From the NCBI RefSeq assembly GCF_030323265.1, contig NZ_CP104991.1, positions 558,001 through 622,000 of the forward strand: a stretch of DNA of 64,000 bases, in the 5' to 3' direction. Source of the DNA: Terrirhizobium terrae (lineage in GTDB: Bacteria; Pseudomonadota; Alphaproteobacteria; Rhizobiales; Rhizobiaceae). This document shows, piece by piece, positions 39,044 to 48,361 of the stretch. A program made the position numbers and the translations under genes. The stretch's first letter is position 1; every line of letters starts with the position of its first letter. Under the pieces are notes generated by a model. It made no database searches. It was not told where the DNA came from and saw only the letters and a list, made by a program, of their open reading frames with translations.

Positions 39044-40149
39044 ATGAGAAGCCATTGGAGCAATTGCATCACGCATTTCGACGGCGAGGTCGAAGGCTTC
39101 ATAAAATCCTATTTTGGCGAGGAGGAACGCCGTTGCCTGTTGGTCGGCGCGGCTGGTTTCGATCCCCGATCGCGACGCATCGCGACCATGCTTTCTGAGG
39201 TGCTTGGACCGAGGTTGAGCGGTATCTTCGTTCGCGAGGAGCGCGGCCAACCTGACGCAGCCCTGGTCGCGCGCGCGGACGAAAATGCCGAGGCGCTAAA
39301 AGCTCTGGTCCCGAATTGCGAGTTCCTCCGCATCGACGTCTTTGGCGACGACGGAGCAGCCGTTGGAGGACCGCGCATCGCCAAAGAGCTTCGCGACTAT
39401 GTCATTGACCCCGAGGTAACCGATATAGTCTTGGACATGAGCGCGCTTTCAATCGGTATCGGTTTTCCGGCCGCCAAGATGTTGCTCTCGGAATGCGAAG
39501 ATGCTGGCCGTGCGTTTCATTTACTGATCGTGTCGAACCCAGAGCTTGATGACAATATCGTCGCCGAGCCGGCCGAACGGCCAATGCCCGTCAAGGGGTT
39601 TTCCGGCTCGGAGAGGCTGGAGGGCGTTCTGGAACCGGCGCAGATTTGGATCCTCAACTTGCCAAAGGCCGCAAGGCGGCTTTGACGAAAATCGGCCTGT
39701 CTGTCGGTGAATGCTACAAAATCTGCCCCGTTGTGCCTTTCCCGGCTCGCGATCCGCGGCGAGCCGACGGCCTCATCGGCGAGTACGAGAACGAGCTCGT
39801 CAATGAATGGCAGGTTGATCCGCGCGATCTTGTCTATGTCTCAGAACGCAATCCGCTTGATTGCTACAGAACCCTCTCCACCCTTAAGGAGCGCTATGAC
39901 AAGACGGTCAAGGGTACTTTCGAACCACGGGTCATCCTGTCACCGATAGGGAGTAAGGTAATGGCCGCGGGTGCATTGATGGCGGCCATCGAACACGAGC
40001 TTACAGTCCAGTACCTTGAGACGGTCCGCTATGAATTCAACACGCCTGAGAGCTCCGGCGATGAGAGTGAGGACATGATGGTTCATGTTCTTCTTTCGGG
40101 ACCGGCCTACGGCGATTATGGCGATCTTGTTCGAACGGAAGAGATATGA
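39044..40149 (+). CDS. Unknown Rossmann-like protein (cassette gene 3, frameshifted)
   Basis: Adding one G at 39648-39649 yields ...PAQIWDPQLAKGRKAAL and a 368-residue protein. No family is recognised. Its N-terminal half has alternating strand-helix pattern (CLLVGAAGFDPRSRRI, then DIVLDMSALSIGIGFP), suggesting a nucleotide- or sugar-binding Rossmann-like fold. The second half has FEPRVILSPIGSKVMAAG, also fold-like. Tight packing between an ATPase gene and the SIS-HAD gene (ATGA overlap at 40146) says it is an integral part of the system. It could be an effector or the enzyme that binds the product. Confidence 0.7.
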
Positions 40150-42082
40150 GCGGCCGCTTCAGCGAGAAATTGGACGGCGTCATCGGAACGGTGGCGCTTG
40201 GCCTCGCCTCTGACGCGATGGCGCTGGCCAGAGGGCTCGAGGACGGTCGCGACCGTCCGACGATCGCCGTTGGATCGGGTGGCTCGGCGATCGCCGCCGA
40301 CTATTTCGCGCGTTGCCGCGAAACGTTGTTTAGCGCCCGAACCTCAGTCGAGACACCTATGCAATTCGTGCTGGGAGCGGCGAACATAGCCGACTTTGAC
40401 ATCTGGCTTTTCTCCGCAAGCAGCGATAATGCCGACGTACTGGCAGCCGTCGAAACCGCCATCAAGCGGCGTGCACGCTCCATCCAGCTGGTCACACGAA
40501 ACCCGGAAGGCTTGGCTGTCACGAAATCGCGCGCCGCGGGCGGCCAGATCCACGTTGTGCCCGTTGCGGACGCAAAGGATGGTTACCTGGCAACCCACTC
40601 CCTTGTCGCCACGACAACGGCGCTCCTATTGGCAAGCGACCTTGCAAGCGGTGAGCCGGTTGGCCAAGCTCTTAGGGAAAGCTACCGCGCCGGCGTGGAG
40701 GAAAGGCTCTCTGACGATAGTCGCACCTTACTACGCAATCGTTTCGGGTCGCTTTCCGGCTCAGATACGGTGCTGGTTTTTGCCGACCCGCAGGTCAAAA
40801 CAGTCGCAACGCTGATCGACACCTCGTTGTGGGAATCCGGAATTTGCCCAGTCCAAACGACCGATTTTCGAAATTTCGCGCATGGTCGGCATGCCTGGAT
40901 CCATCAGCGCAGCGCCTCGTCGATCGCGCTTGCCCTGACAGGGCAGGACAGTCGGGCGGTCTGGGGGCACTCAAATGCCTGCTACCCGATGACCTCAGGA
41001 TCGTTGAGGTCGACTTTGGCCGGTCGGGCCGGCTTGCCAATGCGCTTGGCATTATCGACGCTCTCGTCATCATCGAGGCTATGGGGCAGGCCGTCGGTAT
41101 TGATCCTGGCCGACCACCGATAGGATCCTATGCGAAGGAGATTTATGACGACCCGGCGCTTCTTTCGCTATCGGCCGATCTTCAGCCGCCGATCGACCAC
41201 AAGAGGGCAGCGGTGTTTAGGCATGACGACCCCACGTCACAGCATCTTTTGCTCGACGAGGCTCGGCGGGCCTGGCTCAACGGTCTCTCGGAGGCCACCT
41301 TCGGTGGGGTTGTCCTCGACTATGATGGTACGATCGTGCGCACCGCGGATCGTTACTCTCTTCCGGCAGATGATCTCATCCGTGAGCTTGAGAGATTGTT
41401 GTCCGGGGTATGAAAGTCGCGATTGCGACAGGTCGAGGCAGCTCCGCTGGTAAGGATTTGAGACAAGTCTTGCGGCCAGAGTTCCATTCGGCCGTTACCG
41501 TCGCCTACTATAACGGCGGATATACCCGCCCGCTTGATATCGACATAAGAGCGGAGCGCCCACCGGCTGACCCCGCGATCGACGAGGCCATTGCTTGGCT
41601 GAAAGCCAATGAAGGTCTTTTCATCACCCCCGTCACTGGATGCCGGCGTTCAAATAACTGTTCAGAAGGACACTTTGGAGGATGCACAGACCTTCGCGGT
41701 TGAGGTGCAGGCCTGCCCGCCTATTGCCGACGGACGGCTGCGCCTGACAAGTTCGGCGCATAGTTTCGATGTTATACCTTCATCCACGACCAAACTGACG
41801 GCCATACATGCGATCGCCGCAGAGATCGACGACGGGTTTGCCGTTCTTTGTGTCGGGGATAGCGGGTCGCGAAGCGGAAATGACTATGCGATTTTGGCAA
41901 CGCCCCATGGTATAAGTGTGGGAGACGTCTGCGGCCTGGCCAATGGATGCTGGTCTTTTTTCGGAGATCATCTATTAGGCCCGGACGCACTTCTGGAACT
42001 GTTGCGTGCCTTGAAGCCTTACGGATCCAAAGGGATGAAAATCGATGTCGCATCGCTCATATTGGACAGAAACTGGAGCTAG
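40146..42082 (+). CDS. SIS-HAD fusion protein (cassette gene 4, frameshifted)
   Basis: Adding one base to the G5 run at 40963-40967 and one to the G4 run at 41405-41408, and removing one from the C5 run 41627-41631, gives a single 645-residue protein. The N-terminal half (~1-370) is a SIS sugar-isomerase-like domain: GSGGSAIAADYFARC, LFSASSDNADVL. The C-terminal half (~390-640) is a HAD phosphatase with motif I VLDYDGTIV, motif II IATGRG, a Lys (SSTTKLTAIHAIA) and motif IV VGDSGSRSGND, all intact, so Cof/HAD-IIB-like. It probably isomerises and dephosphorylates a sugar phosphate. The fusion of these two activities is unusual. Confidence 0.8.
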
Positions 42083-43013
42083 ACCCACATCGCACTCGGG
42101 CGCAAGCCACGAGCGTCGAGCGCAGGTTGTCGGCACAGGGTTCACCGTCCTCGACAGATTGTACCAGGATGGTCATTTTGCCGAGGAGAGCCTTGGCGGC
42201 TCATGTGGGAATGTTCTCGTATCGCTTGCCATGCTACAGAGGGATGTCGCGCCAGTTTTGCGCCTTGGGCTCGACCTTGCCGGTGAGAGGCTGATGACGG
42301 AGTTCTGCGAGGCGGGTGCGATCGTGGAGCACATCCATCGCCGTCCCGAGCTAAGGTCTCCAATTCTCGCGGAAAAACTAGACACCGTTTCTGGTGTCCA
42401 TGGGTTTTCGTTCATATGCCCCGAAACGGATACCGATCTTCCCCGCTATGAACCGATCGGTGAACCCGAACTCGCCGAAGCATTGCCTCTTCTACATGAC
42501 TGTACGGTATTTTATGCCGACCGCCTTTCCGACAGCATTTTCAAGGCCATGCAGGCCGCTCGATCAGGTGGCGCGGTCGTATTCTTCGAGCCGTCGGAAA
42601 TCGGCGACGGCTATCTGTTCGAACAGGCATTGGCACTCGTAACCATCCTAAAATACTCCAGCGATCGTCTGGACGACGAGCTCGACGGGATGGCAGTGGA
42701 TTGTATCGAGATCGTTACGCATGGTGCATCGGGTTTGGAGGTCCGTGACGGGTCATCGCGGATCTGGTGTGGCGCAGTAGACGCGAGCGAGGTGCGCGAC
42801 ACCTGCGGGTCCGGCGACATGGTCAGCGTCGGAATCATCGACTGGCTTCTTCATGAGGACGTTTGTTTTGACGAGTTGAATGGCAGCCAGATCGTTGCAG
42901 GTGTTGTTGCGGGCCAGCGTCTTGCGGCCGCAAATTGCGCTTATGCAGGTGCGCGCGGCCTGTTCAAGCAGCGCGGCGCGTCCTACGTCCGCTCGCTTCT
43001 TCACACGAAGTAA
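42045..43013 (+). CDS. PfkB-family carbohydrate/nucleoside kinase (cassette gene 5)
   Basis: About 310-322 residues. The family core begins VVGTGFTVLDRLYQ with GGSCGNVLVSLA, and the catalytic motif is DTCGSGDMVSVG (canonical DTxGAGD), with the base Asp present. It would phosphorylate a sugar or nucleoside. The start is uncertain: the ATG at 42045 lies inside the SIS-HAD gene, 38 bases before its stop; an internal start near 42100 is possible. It is the last gene of the cassette; its 3' end overlaps the convergent NADAR gene by 50 bases. Confidence 0.82.
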   Translation: MSHRSYWTETGARPTSHSGASHERRAQVVGTGFTVLDRLYQDGHFAEESLGGSCGNVLVSLAMLQRDVAPVLRLGLDLAGERLMTEFCEAGAIVEHIHRRPELRSPILAEKLDTVSGVHGFSFICPETDTDLPRYEPIGEPELAEALPLLHDCTVFYADRLSDSIFKAMQAARSGGAVVFFEPSEIGDGYLFEQALALVTILKYSSDRLDDELDGMAVDCIEIVTHGASGLEVRDGSSRIWCGAVDASEVRDTCGSGDMVSVGIIDWLLHEDVCFDELNGSQIVAGVVAGQRLAAANCAYAGARGLFKQRGASYVRSLLHTK

Positions 43014-43515
43014 TTCCCGGACTACTCAGCGGCGACCAAGCACACCTCTCCTTTTCGTCGCGAAGCTTTTCTCGAAGCTCCATGAGCAGGACGCCAAGCA
43101 TGTTCTTGCCCACACCGTTCACTTCGCCCCAAAGCCGGTTGACCTCATTGTCGACGGTCGCAGTCTCCACCAGCCGAGCATCCCCGGTGGACAACAACAG
43201 CGCCTTCAGATCTGGATGCTGGGTGAACTTGGCATAGAGAACGCCACGCATCCTGTCGAACTTGGTCTTCGACCATCCCGGACTGACGTCCCAGTAGTAA
43301 AGACCGTGAGCTGCCATGGCGAGAAGTGCCGGGCTCGGTGCCTCCATGAGCCATTTGCGTACAGCGGGCTTACGGGCCTTGCCGGCCTGATAGGCATGTT
43401 CTGAGGTTACGAAAACCTCTCCCTCGAAAGAAATGCTGCGGCGATAAAGATTGCTCAGCGGCCCAAAGGGCTTTTCGTTGGCTCGATAGAAGCAGATTTC
43501 CGTTTGATCAACCAT
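42964..43515 (-). CDS. NADAR domain protein (YbiA-like)
   Basis: A 183-residue protein with the NADAR signatures FGPLSNLYRRSISFEGE and VTSEHAYQAGKA, and VNRLWGEVNGVGKNMLG near the end. NADAR/YbiA enzymes are N-glycosidases; several reverse ADP-ribosylation of guanosine and are paired with DarT-type toxins, others cleave riboflavin intermediates. No DarT gene is seen here. The basic tail (GRRTRRAA) runs over the end of the pfkB gene. The gene is divergent from an XRE regulator with 49 bases between. Confidence 0.88.
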   Translation of the reverse strand: MVDQTEICFYRANEKPFGPLSNLYRRSISFEGEVFVTSEHAYQAGKARKPAVRKWLMEAPSPALLAMAAHGLYYWDVSPGWSKTKFDRMRGVLYAKFTQHPDLKALLLSTGDARLVETATVDNEVNRLWGEVNGVGKNMLGVLLMELREKLRDEKERCAWSPLSSPGITSCEEASGRRTRRAA

Positions 43516-43564
43516 GTACCCAGCTTCCTTGAAAAACCCTACGATTAAGTATATGTGATTTTAC

Positions 43565-43894
43565 ATGAAACTCAATCCCGTAGCGCAGAAGAGGCTCACT
43601 GGCGCGATCAAATCGCGACGGATTGAAATGGGCCTTTCTATCGCTGCATTAGCTGAAATGGCGTGCGTCGAGCAGAGCCAAACAAGCCGGATTTGCATGG
43701 GGCAATTCTCATCCATCAACTCAAATGTCATGCAAATTTGCATCACTTTGGGACTTCAGCCACATCCGGGCGGCTTGTTGCTTAGCGATGCGCTTGCGAA
43801 AAGTCTCGCTACACTTTGGGATGGAAGCAAAGAAGACGAGCGAAGGCTCCTAGAGCTTTTGGGTGCCATCGCGACGATAAAGAGTTCAGGCTAA
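43565..43894 (+). CDS. XRE-family HTH protein
   Basis: A 109-residue protein with an N-terminal Cro/C1-type HTH: LTGAIKSRRIEMGLSIAAL, then CVEQSQTSRICMG, the recognition helix. The C-terminal half (DALAKSLATLWDGSKEDERR) could dimerise. It is divergent from the NADAR gene (shared 49-base gap), so it is probably the repressor of that gene, as in toxin-antitoxin-like or defence operons. The alternative is that it regulates the neighbouring cassette too. Confidence 0.82.
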   Translation: MKLNPVAQKRLTGAIKSRRIEMGLSIAALAEMACVEQSQTSRICMGQFSSINSNVMQICITLGLQPHPGGLLLSDALAKSLATLWDGSKEDERRLLELLGAIATIKSSG

Positions 43895-44053
43895 AGACTT
43901 TTCAAATGTGCGTTCGATTCCGTTGTCAACTGACCCCGTCGGAAGTGCAAGTCATTGAGGAGGCTCTGCACGCTAAACGCTTGCGTACGCCCGATCGGTA
44001 GCGGGTTGTGGTATTGGCATCCAGCACCTGCCCCTGTGGCAGTGCAAACTAGC

Positions 44054-46053
44054 TTACCTATAATGCGGCGCCTTGATGAGCTCGTTGAGGAGGCGTTCAA
44101 CGTAGAGCTCAGTAGTGGCTTCAACCTGTTCTGGACGCAATCGCATGCGCAGAGCCTCAAGCAATGTCAGTCGTTCGGACGCCGGCCTCAGTAAGGAGGT
44201 CGTAGAGCGGTGCGATCAGATCTTTGGGGCCCCGTTCAGCGCAATAAGTGAAAACGACGCGCTGCTTGGCGCGCGTGAACGCAACGAAGAAGCCAGCTGT
44301 CGCCTCCTTTGCATCCTTATCGAAGCTCCACCAGGCGCTATCATCGAGACCGACGAAAATGACTGTATGATACTCGAGACCCTTGCTCTTGTGGATCGTC
44401 AGGAGCGGGACCGCATCAGTACCTTCGAAGACGTCGAGCGCGGCTCGCCAATCGTCTGCATCCCCAGACGACCGCGAGAGGTGAAAGGCAAAGGCATCAA
44501 GGATCTTGTCCAGCCATCCGCCCTGACCATAAGCCGGATAGCGCGCAACGAGGCGGTCCCTGCCCGCGAAATCAACCACCCGGTCGATAAGACCGCGTGC
44601 TTTCGACCGGATGCGGAGCGGCTCGGGGTTGTCGATTCCAAGCTTGACAACAAACCTGTCGAGTTCGCTTGCCAGCTGCGCCTGGCGACGGTCGTCGTCG
44701 AAAGGGATGCCGCGGAGCGCAGCCAGCGCCTTGAGGCAGCAGGTCCAATGACGCCCGGCCCGGCCAGTCGCGGCAAGCCGAAGCAGCGAGATGACGATCC
44801 CCGTCACTTCTTCCGCAAGTAGTTCCTGAAGGGCGACGGGGCCTTTATCAAGATATTCTGCCTCGTTCCGGAGTGGTATACCGGTACCAAAAGCCCGTGC
44901 CATGCTTGCAGCATAGTTTTCCGGCTTCTGGCGCACGATCACCGCGATATCGCGCGGTTTCAATCTGTGTGTTGTCATTTCACCAGCGACAAAACGTGCC
45001 AGATGATGCGCCTCGCGCTCTGGCGAGCGAAAATTCCAGATCACACAGCTATCCGCGCTGACGGTGCCTTTCGCCTTGGAGACTGGAGGGGCGCGTCCGC
45101 ATCAATTGCTTTGGCAAGCCTTGTCTGGATACGAACGAGCTCTGGCGAAGAGCGGTAGTTGTTGAAAAGGGGCACACGCAGAGCTGCGAACCTTTTTTCA
45201 AATGTTTTGAATGGATCCTCCATGGCCATCGCCCAACGCATGATCTGCTGCTTGTTGTCGCCAACGGCCGTGAGGACCGTCGTTGATCCCCAAAATATAG
45301 TCTCGAGCAGATCATACTGTACCTGGGTCGTATCTTGGAACTCGTCGAGGAAGACATGCGAATAGGTAAGTTGTAGCGCGTTGCGTGCTACGGGCGTGCT
45401 TCTCAGCAGCAGCTCGACCAGGCGTCCTATCATCGGAAAGGAAAGAGCGGTCTTCTTTCCGCTATACTGTTTTGCCCAGTATTCGCTCACAAGCCATTCT
45501 ATAATGTTGGCCGGCTGGGCGGGCGTCTCTTCAAGCCGGTTTGCGAACAAGCGATGGCGGACAAAGGCGTCGGCCGAGAGGGCTTGGATGTCCCGGTAGC
45601 GACCAATACTGTCGGGCGGCGCGCCAACGTCGCGCTGCAGAAATTCCCTGTAATCTCCCGATAGCGGAAATATCAGTTTGTAGTCCGGATCTGGCCGCCA
45701 GCTTGCTGGAAGGACCTGGCCGAAGCGATCGATTAGCCCCTTGGAAAAGGCATCGAATGTAAGGGAATCGAAGCGGGCGGCATGTTCGGGTAGGCAGCGT
45801 TGCCGAACGCGCGCGGCCAGGTTGGTTGCAGCATCTTTTTTGAAAGAGATGGCGAGGATGCGGCGGGGGATTGCGATGCGCCGGTCTGCAGGAGGAACGC
45901 GGCGCGTTGGGCAAGAAGCTCCGTCTTGCCGGCACCTGGCCCCGCGATGACAGACCGGTTTTCGGTCGATCGAACGACCTTCAGGGCATTGGCCTCCAGA
46001 GACTCCAACCCTGCGGGGATCCAATCCTTTGCCGAAATACGTCTTGGCGACAT
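44054..46053 (-). CDS. gajB: GajB-like UvrD-family helicase (three frameshifts)
   Basis: Restored by adding one base to the G5 run at 45865-45869 and to the GG at 45078-45079, and removing one near 44183, which gives a 666-residue protein in three in-phase pieces. It has Walker A GPGAGKTELL (residues ~38-47), a UvrD-type DEFQDTT motif (FLDEFQDTTQVQYDLL), motif III region GDNKQQI, and HKSKGLEYHTVIFVGLDD motif V. The C-terminus after the third repair reads LTLLEALRMRLRPEQVEA. It lies 4 bases after GajA, the organisation of a Gabija anti-phage pair, in which GajB is the helicase-like partner of the GajA nuclease. Confidence 0.85.
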
Positions 46054-46057
46054 CGTC

Positions 46058-48052
46058 TCAGTCCCGACGCAGGTTATTGGATACGTGTTTCAGAAGATCA
46101 CGCAACACGGGCGGCATGTTCTTGCTCAAGTCCCTGTCGTTCATTCTGCTCAGCGCATCGAGATGAGTTGCCGGTTTGCTCTTGGTCAGAAAGTGGTAGC
46201 GGTAGTCGGCAAACAGTGCCGGGTAATCCTTATAGCCCTGAACGTAGGCGGCACTGCCCTCCCCAGCTGTCCCAAGGACAGTAGCAGATGCAGGATGTTT
46301 CGGCGTTTCCTTCGGACCGCCGCCTGCGGGAATTATTGCCTCGTAGGCGGCAGGAAAAGCCTGAAGCATTGAAAGGTCGAGGTCGAGTGGGGCGGAGAAA
46401 AAGACATTATGTACGGCAAGGGAATTAACCCAGGCGATGAGATTTTCATGCTCGGTTTCTGCAACCCATGTATGCATCCGCGCGAAACTTGGATCCGACA
46501 GCACGGAACCATCACGGAGCTTCAAAAGCTTTGCTTTCGGGACGCCGACACCAATCAAATTTTCTATCGCTGTCTTTACACGCCCAAACCCGCCACCACC
46601 GCGTCCGACGTCTAGGTCAAGAAGCGTCGCATAGGGAATCTTGAGGTCGCCGAGTAGCTTCCAGAAATGCTGAACGTGACGACCACCGAGCGGTATGATC
46701 GCCACGAATGAGGGGTCGATAAGGAGATCAAGCGCTTCCGCCAGCCTTGGAAGAACAATACGCTCGGAGTCCCCCTCCACGAGGATGACGAAACGGGCGA
46801 AATACACTTCCGGGTACGCAAGCACCGCTTCCCGCACGTATTTGCCTGCGTCAGTGCTCGGACGCGGAAGTTTCAATCGCTTGACGCCGGTCGTACCTGT
46901 CGATGGGGTTCGGCGGAAATAGCGAACTTCCTCGGGTTCGACTCGACTCAAAACCGCCGGGGAGTGACTGGACAGAATCGCCTGTGCATTGCCGCTGGCG
47001 ATCAGGGAGCGTAACTGCCTCACGATCCTTGCGAGATAAAACGGTGAAAGGTGGTTTTCGGGCTCTTCCACTGCAAAGATCGTCAAGGCCGGAATGACAA
47101 CATCCTCTGTCAAGAACCCCTCGACATCCTCTGCGACGACTTCGCGTTCAAGATCAAAGACCGCTGCGGCGAGAGCGAAGTAAAAGAGGGATTGCTGGCC
47201 ATCGCTCAGCGCTTCGAGACCCCGCTCGCGACCGGCTGGCCCACTTTCGAAGATAACGGCAACCTTGCTAACGATTTGCTCGAACCTGCGGCTGATCAGG
47301 CTGATGCGCGGCTTGATATCGGTCTTTTCGTCGTGAAGATCGGACCAGCGGTTCGTTAGGGCTTTTGCTATGGCCTTGATGGCATCTTCAGCGTCGAAAG
47401 CGCTTGAGAGTTTCGCAGTCGCGTCGTTGATTTCCTTTCTGGCGTTCTCGGACCAGTCGATGGCGCGCAGCAGCCGCGCCGCCAATGCCCCGGTCGTTGC
47501 ACGGATCTGGCTAGCCGCGTCGCGGGTCGCGGGCGTGTAATAGAGCTGAATAAGCCCGCGGTCGGAGGATGACACCGGATGCTTCATCTCATCAGTGAAG
47601 TCATCGTCGAGCGTGTCGATCCAGAAAAGACTTTGAGAGATATCGCCGTCGGCCGAACCATCCCGTTCCCATCCCGCCTCCAGCCGTATCCTGCAGGCGG
47701 GATGCTCGTCATCTCGTGAAATCAGCATATGCCTGAAGCACGGCGCTATCGTTTCCGGCGTCGCATCACCGTTAGTCAGTTCGGGAAACTCGATGACGAC
47801 ATCGATCGACAAGGCCCGGCTCTTCTTGTCGTCGACATCCTCGTCAGGCGCAATATGAAAATCGGACGGTTCGATGGTCCGCTGGGCCCGAGTGACACCG
47901 AATATCTTGGACAGCGCCTGAAGAAAGGCGGTCTTGCCCGCTGCGTTTGGCCCGACGAGAGCAGTGAGATCGCAATAGATTGGTACGAAGCTTGCTTTTT
48001 GTCCAAAACTTCGAAAGCCGGCGATCTCCACATAATCTATCCTCATCGGCAT
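46058..48052 (-). CDS. gajA: GajA-like OLD-family nuclease
   Basis: A 664-residue intact protein. N-terminal ATPase: Walker A TALVGPNAAGKTAFLQAL (residues ~30-47), signature EALSDGQQSLFYF, Walker B LTIFAVEEPENH. C-terminal TOPRIM: VILVEGDSERIVLPRL with the metal Glu, and LLDLDVGRGGGGFGRV with the acidic pair. The OLD architecture plus the adjacent UvrD gene marks a Gabija-type system, in which GajA cuts DNA when cellular nucleotide levels fall. No frameshift is seen here, unlike its partner. It is the first gene of the two-gene operon. Confidence 0.9.
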   Translation of the reverse strand: MPMRIDYVEIAGFRSFGQKASFVPIYCDLTALVGPNAAGKTAFLQALSKIFGVTRAQRTIEPSDFHIAPDEDVDDKKSRALSIDVVIEFPELTNGDATPETIAPCFRHMLISRDDEHPACRIRLEAGWERDGSADGDISQSLFWIDTLDDDFTDEMKHPVSSSDRGLIQLYYTPATRDAASQIRATTGALAARLLRAIDWSENARKEINDATAKLSSAFDAEDAIKAIAKALTNRWSDLHDEKTDIKPRISLISRRFEQIVSKVAVIFESGPAGRERGLEALSDGQQSLFYFALAAAVFDLEREVVAEDVEGFLTEDVVIPALTIFAVEEPENHLSPFYLARIVRQLRSLIASGNAQAILSSHSPAVLSRVEPEEVRYFRRTPSTGTTGVKRLKLPRPSTDAGKYVREAVLAYPEVYFARFVILVEGDSERIVLPRLAEALDLLIDPSFVAIIPLGGRHVQHFWKLLGDLKIPYATLLDLDVGRGGGGFGRVKTAIENLIGVGVPKAKLLKLRDGSVLSDPSFARMHTWVAETEHENLIAWVNSLAVHNVFFSAPLDLDLSMLQAFPAAYEAIIPAGGGPKETPKHPASATVLGTAGEGSAAYVQGYKDYPALFADYRYHFLTKSKPATHLDALSRMNDRDLSKNMPPVLRDLLKHVSNNLRRD

Positions 48053-48071
48053 CCCTCCACAAAGGCCCCTA

Positions 48072-48100
48072 TAGCGAGTTCCAGCGGAATCGCCTCGCTA
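48072..48100. repeat. Inverted repeat upstream of gajA
   Basis: TAGCGAG (48072-48078) and CTCGCTA (48094-48100) with a 15-base spacer, 20 bases upstream of the gajA start on the minus strand. It is a possible operator or attenuator; function unknown. Confidence 0.35.
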
Positions 48101-48361
48101 GATAACTCTGTGTTGTTCCACCGTTATCCCGCAACAATTTAAATCTGAAACTCATGGGAAATTCCCCGTCCATACGTCACCTCAAACGACAAGTTCATCT
48201 ATTCAGATGGCCTATGGTGAAGCAGGGAGACGCCGGACAACGTCTATAGAATAGAGGGCGACCGGGAGAAGCCCGCATAGGTTGACCCTGCGGACCCACG
48301 GCAGCTTTCGCATTTGGCGCCGCGGATAGAACAGCAACCTGAACAGAACACGCAAATCAGA
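48101..48361. other. Intergenic stretch with gajA promoter region
   Basis: About 260 bases without a gene; must carry the gajA promoter on the minus strand. No element could be assigned. Confidence 0.4.

Noticed and set aside
42964..43013. Programmed frameshift in the cassette genes
   Set aside because: Sites occur in many unrelated genes with mixed base runs and no slippery-site consensus, so sequence error explains them better.
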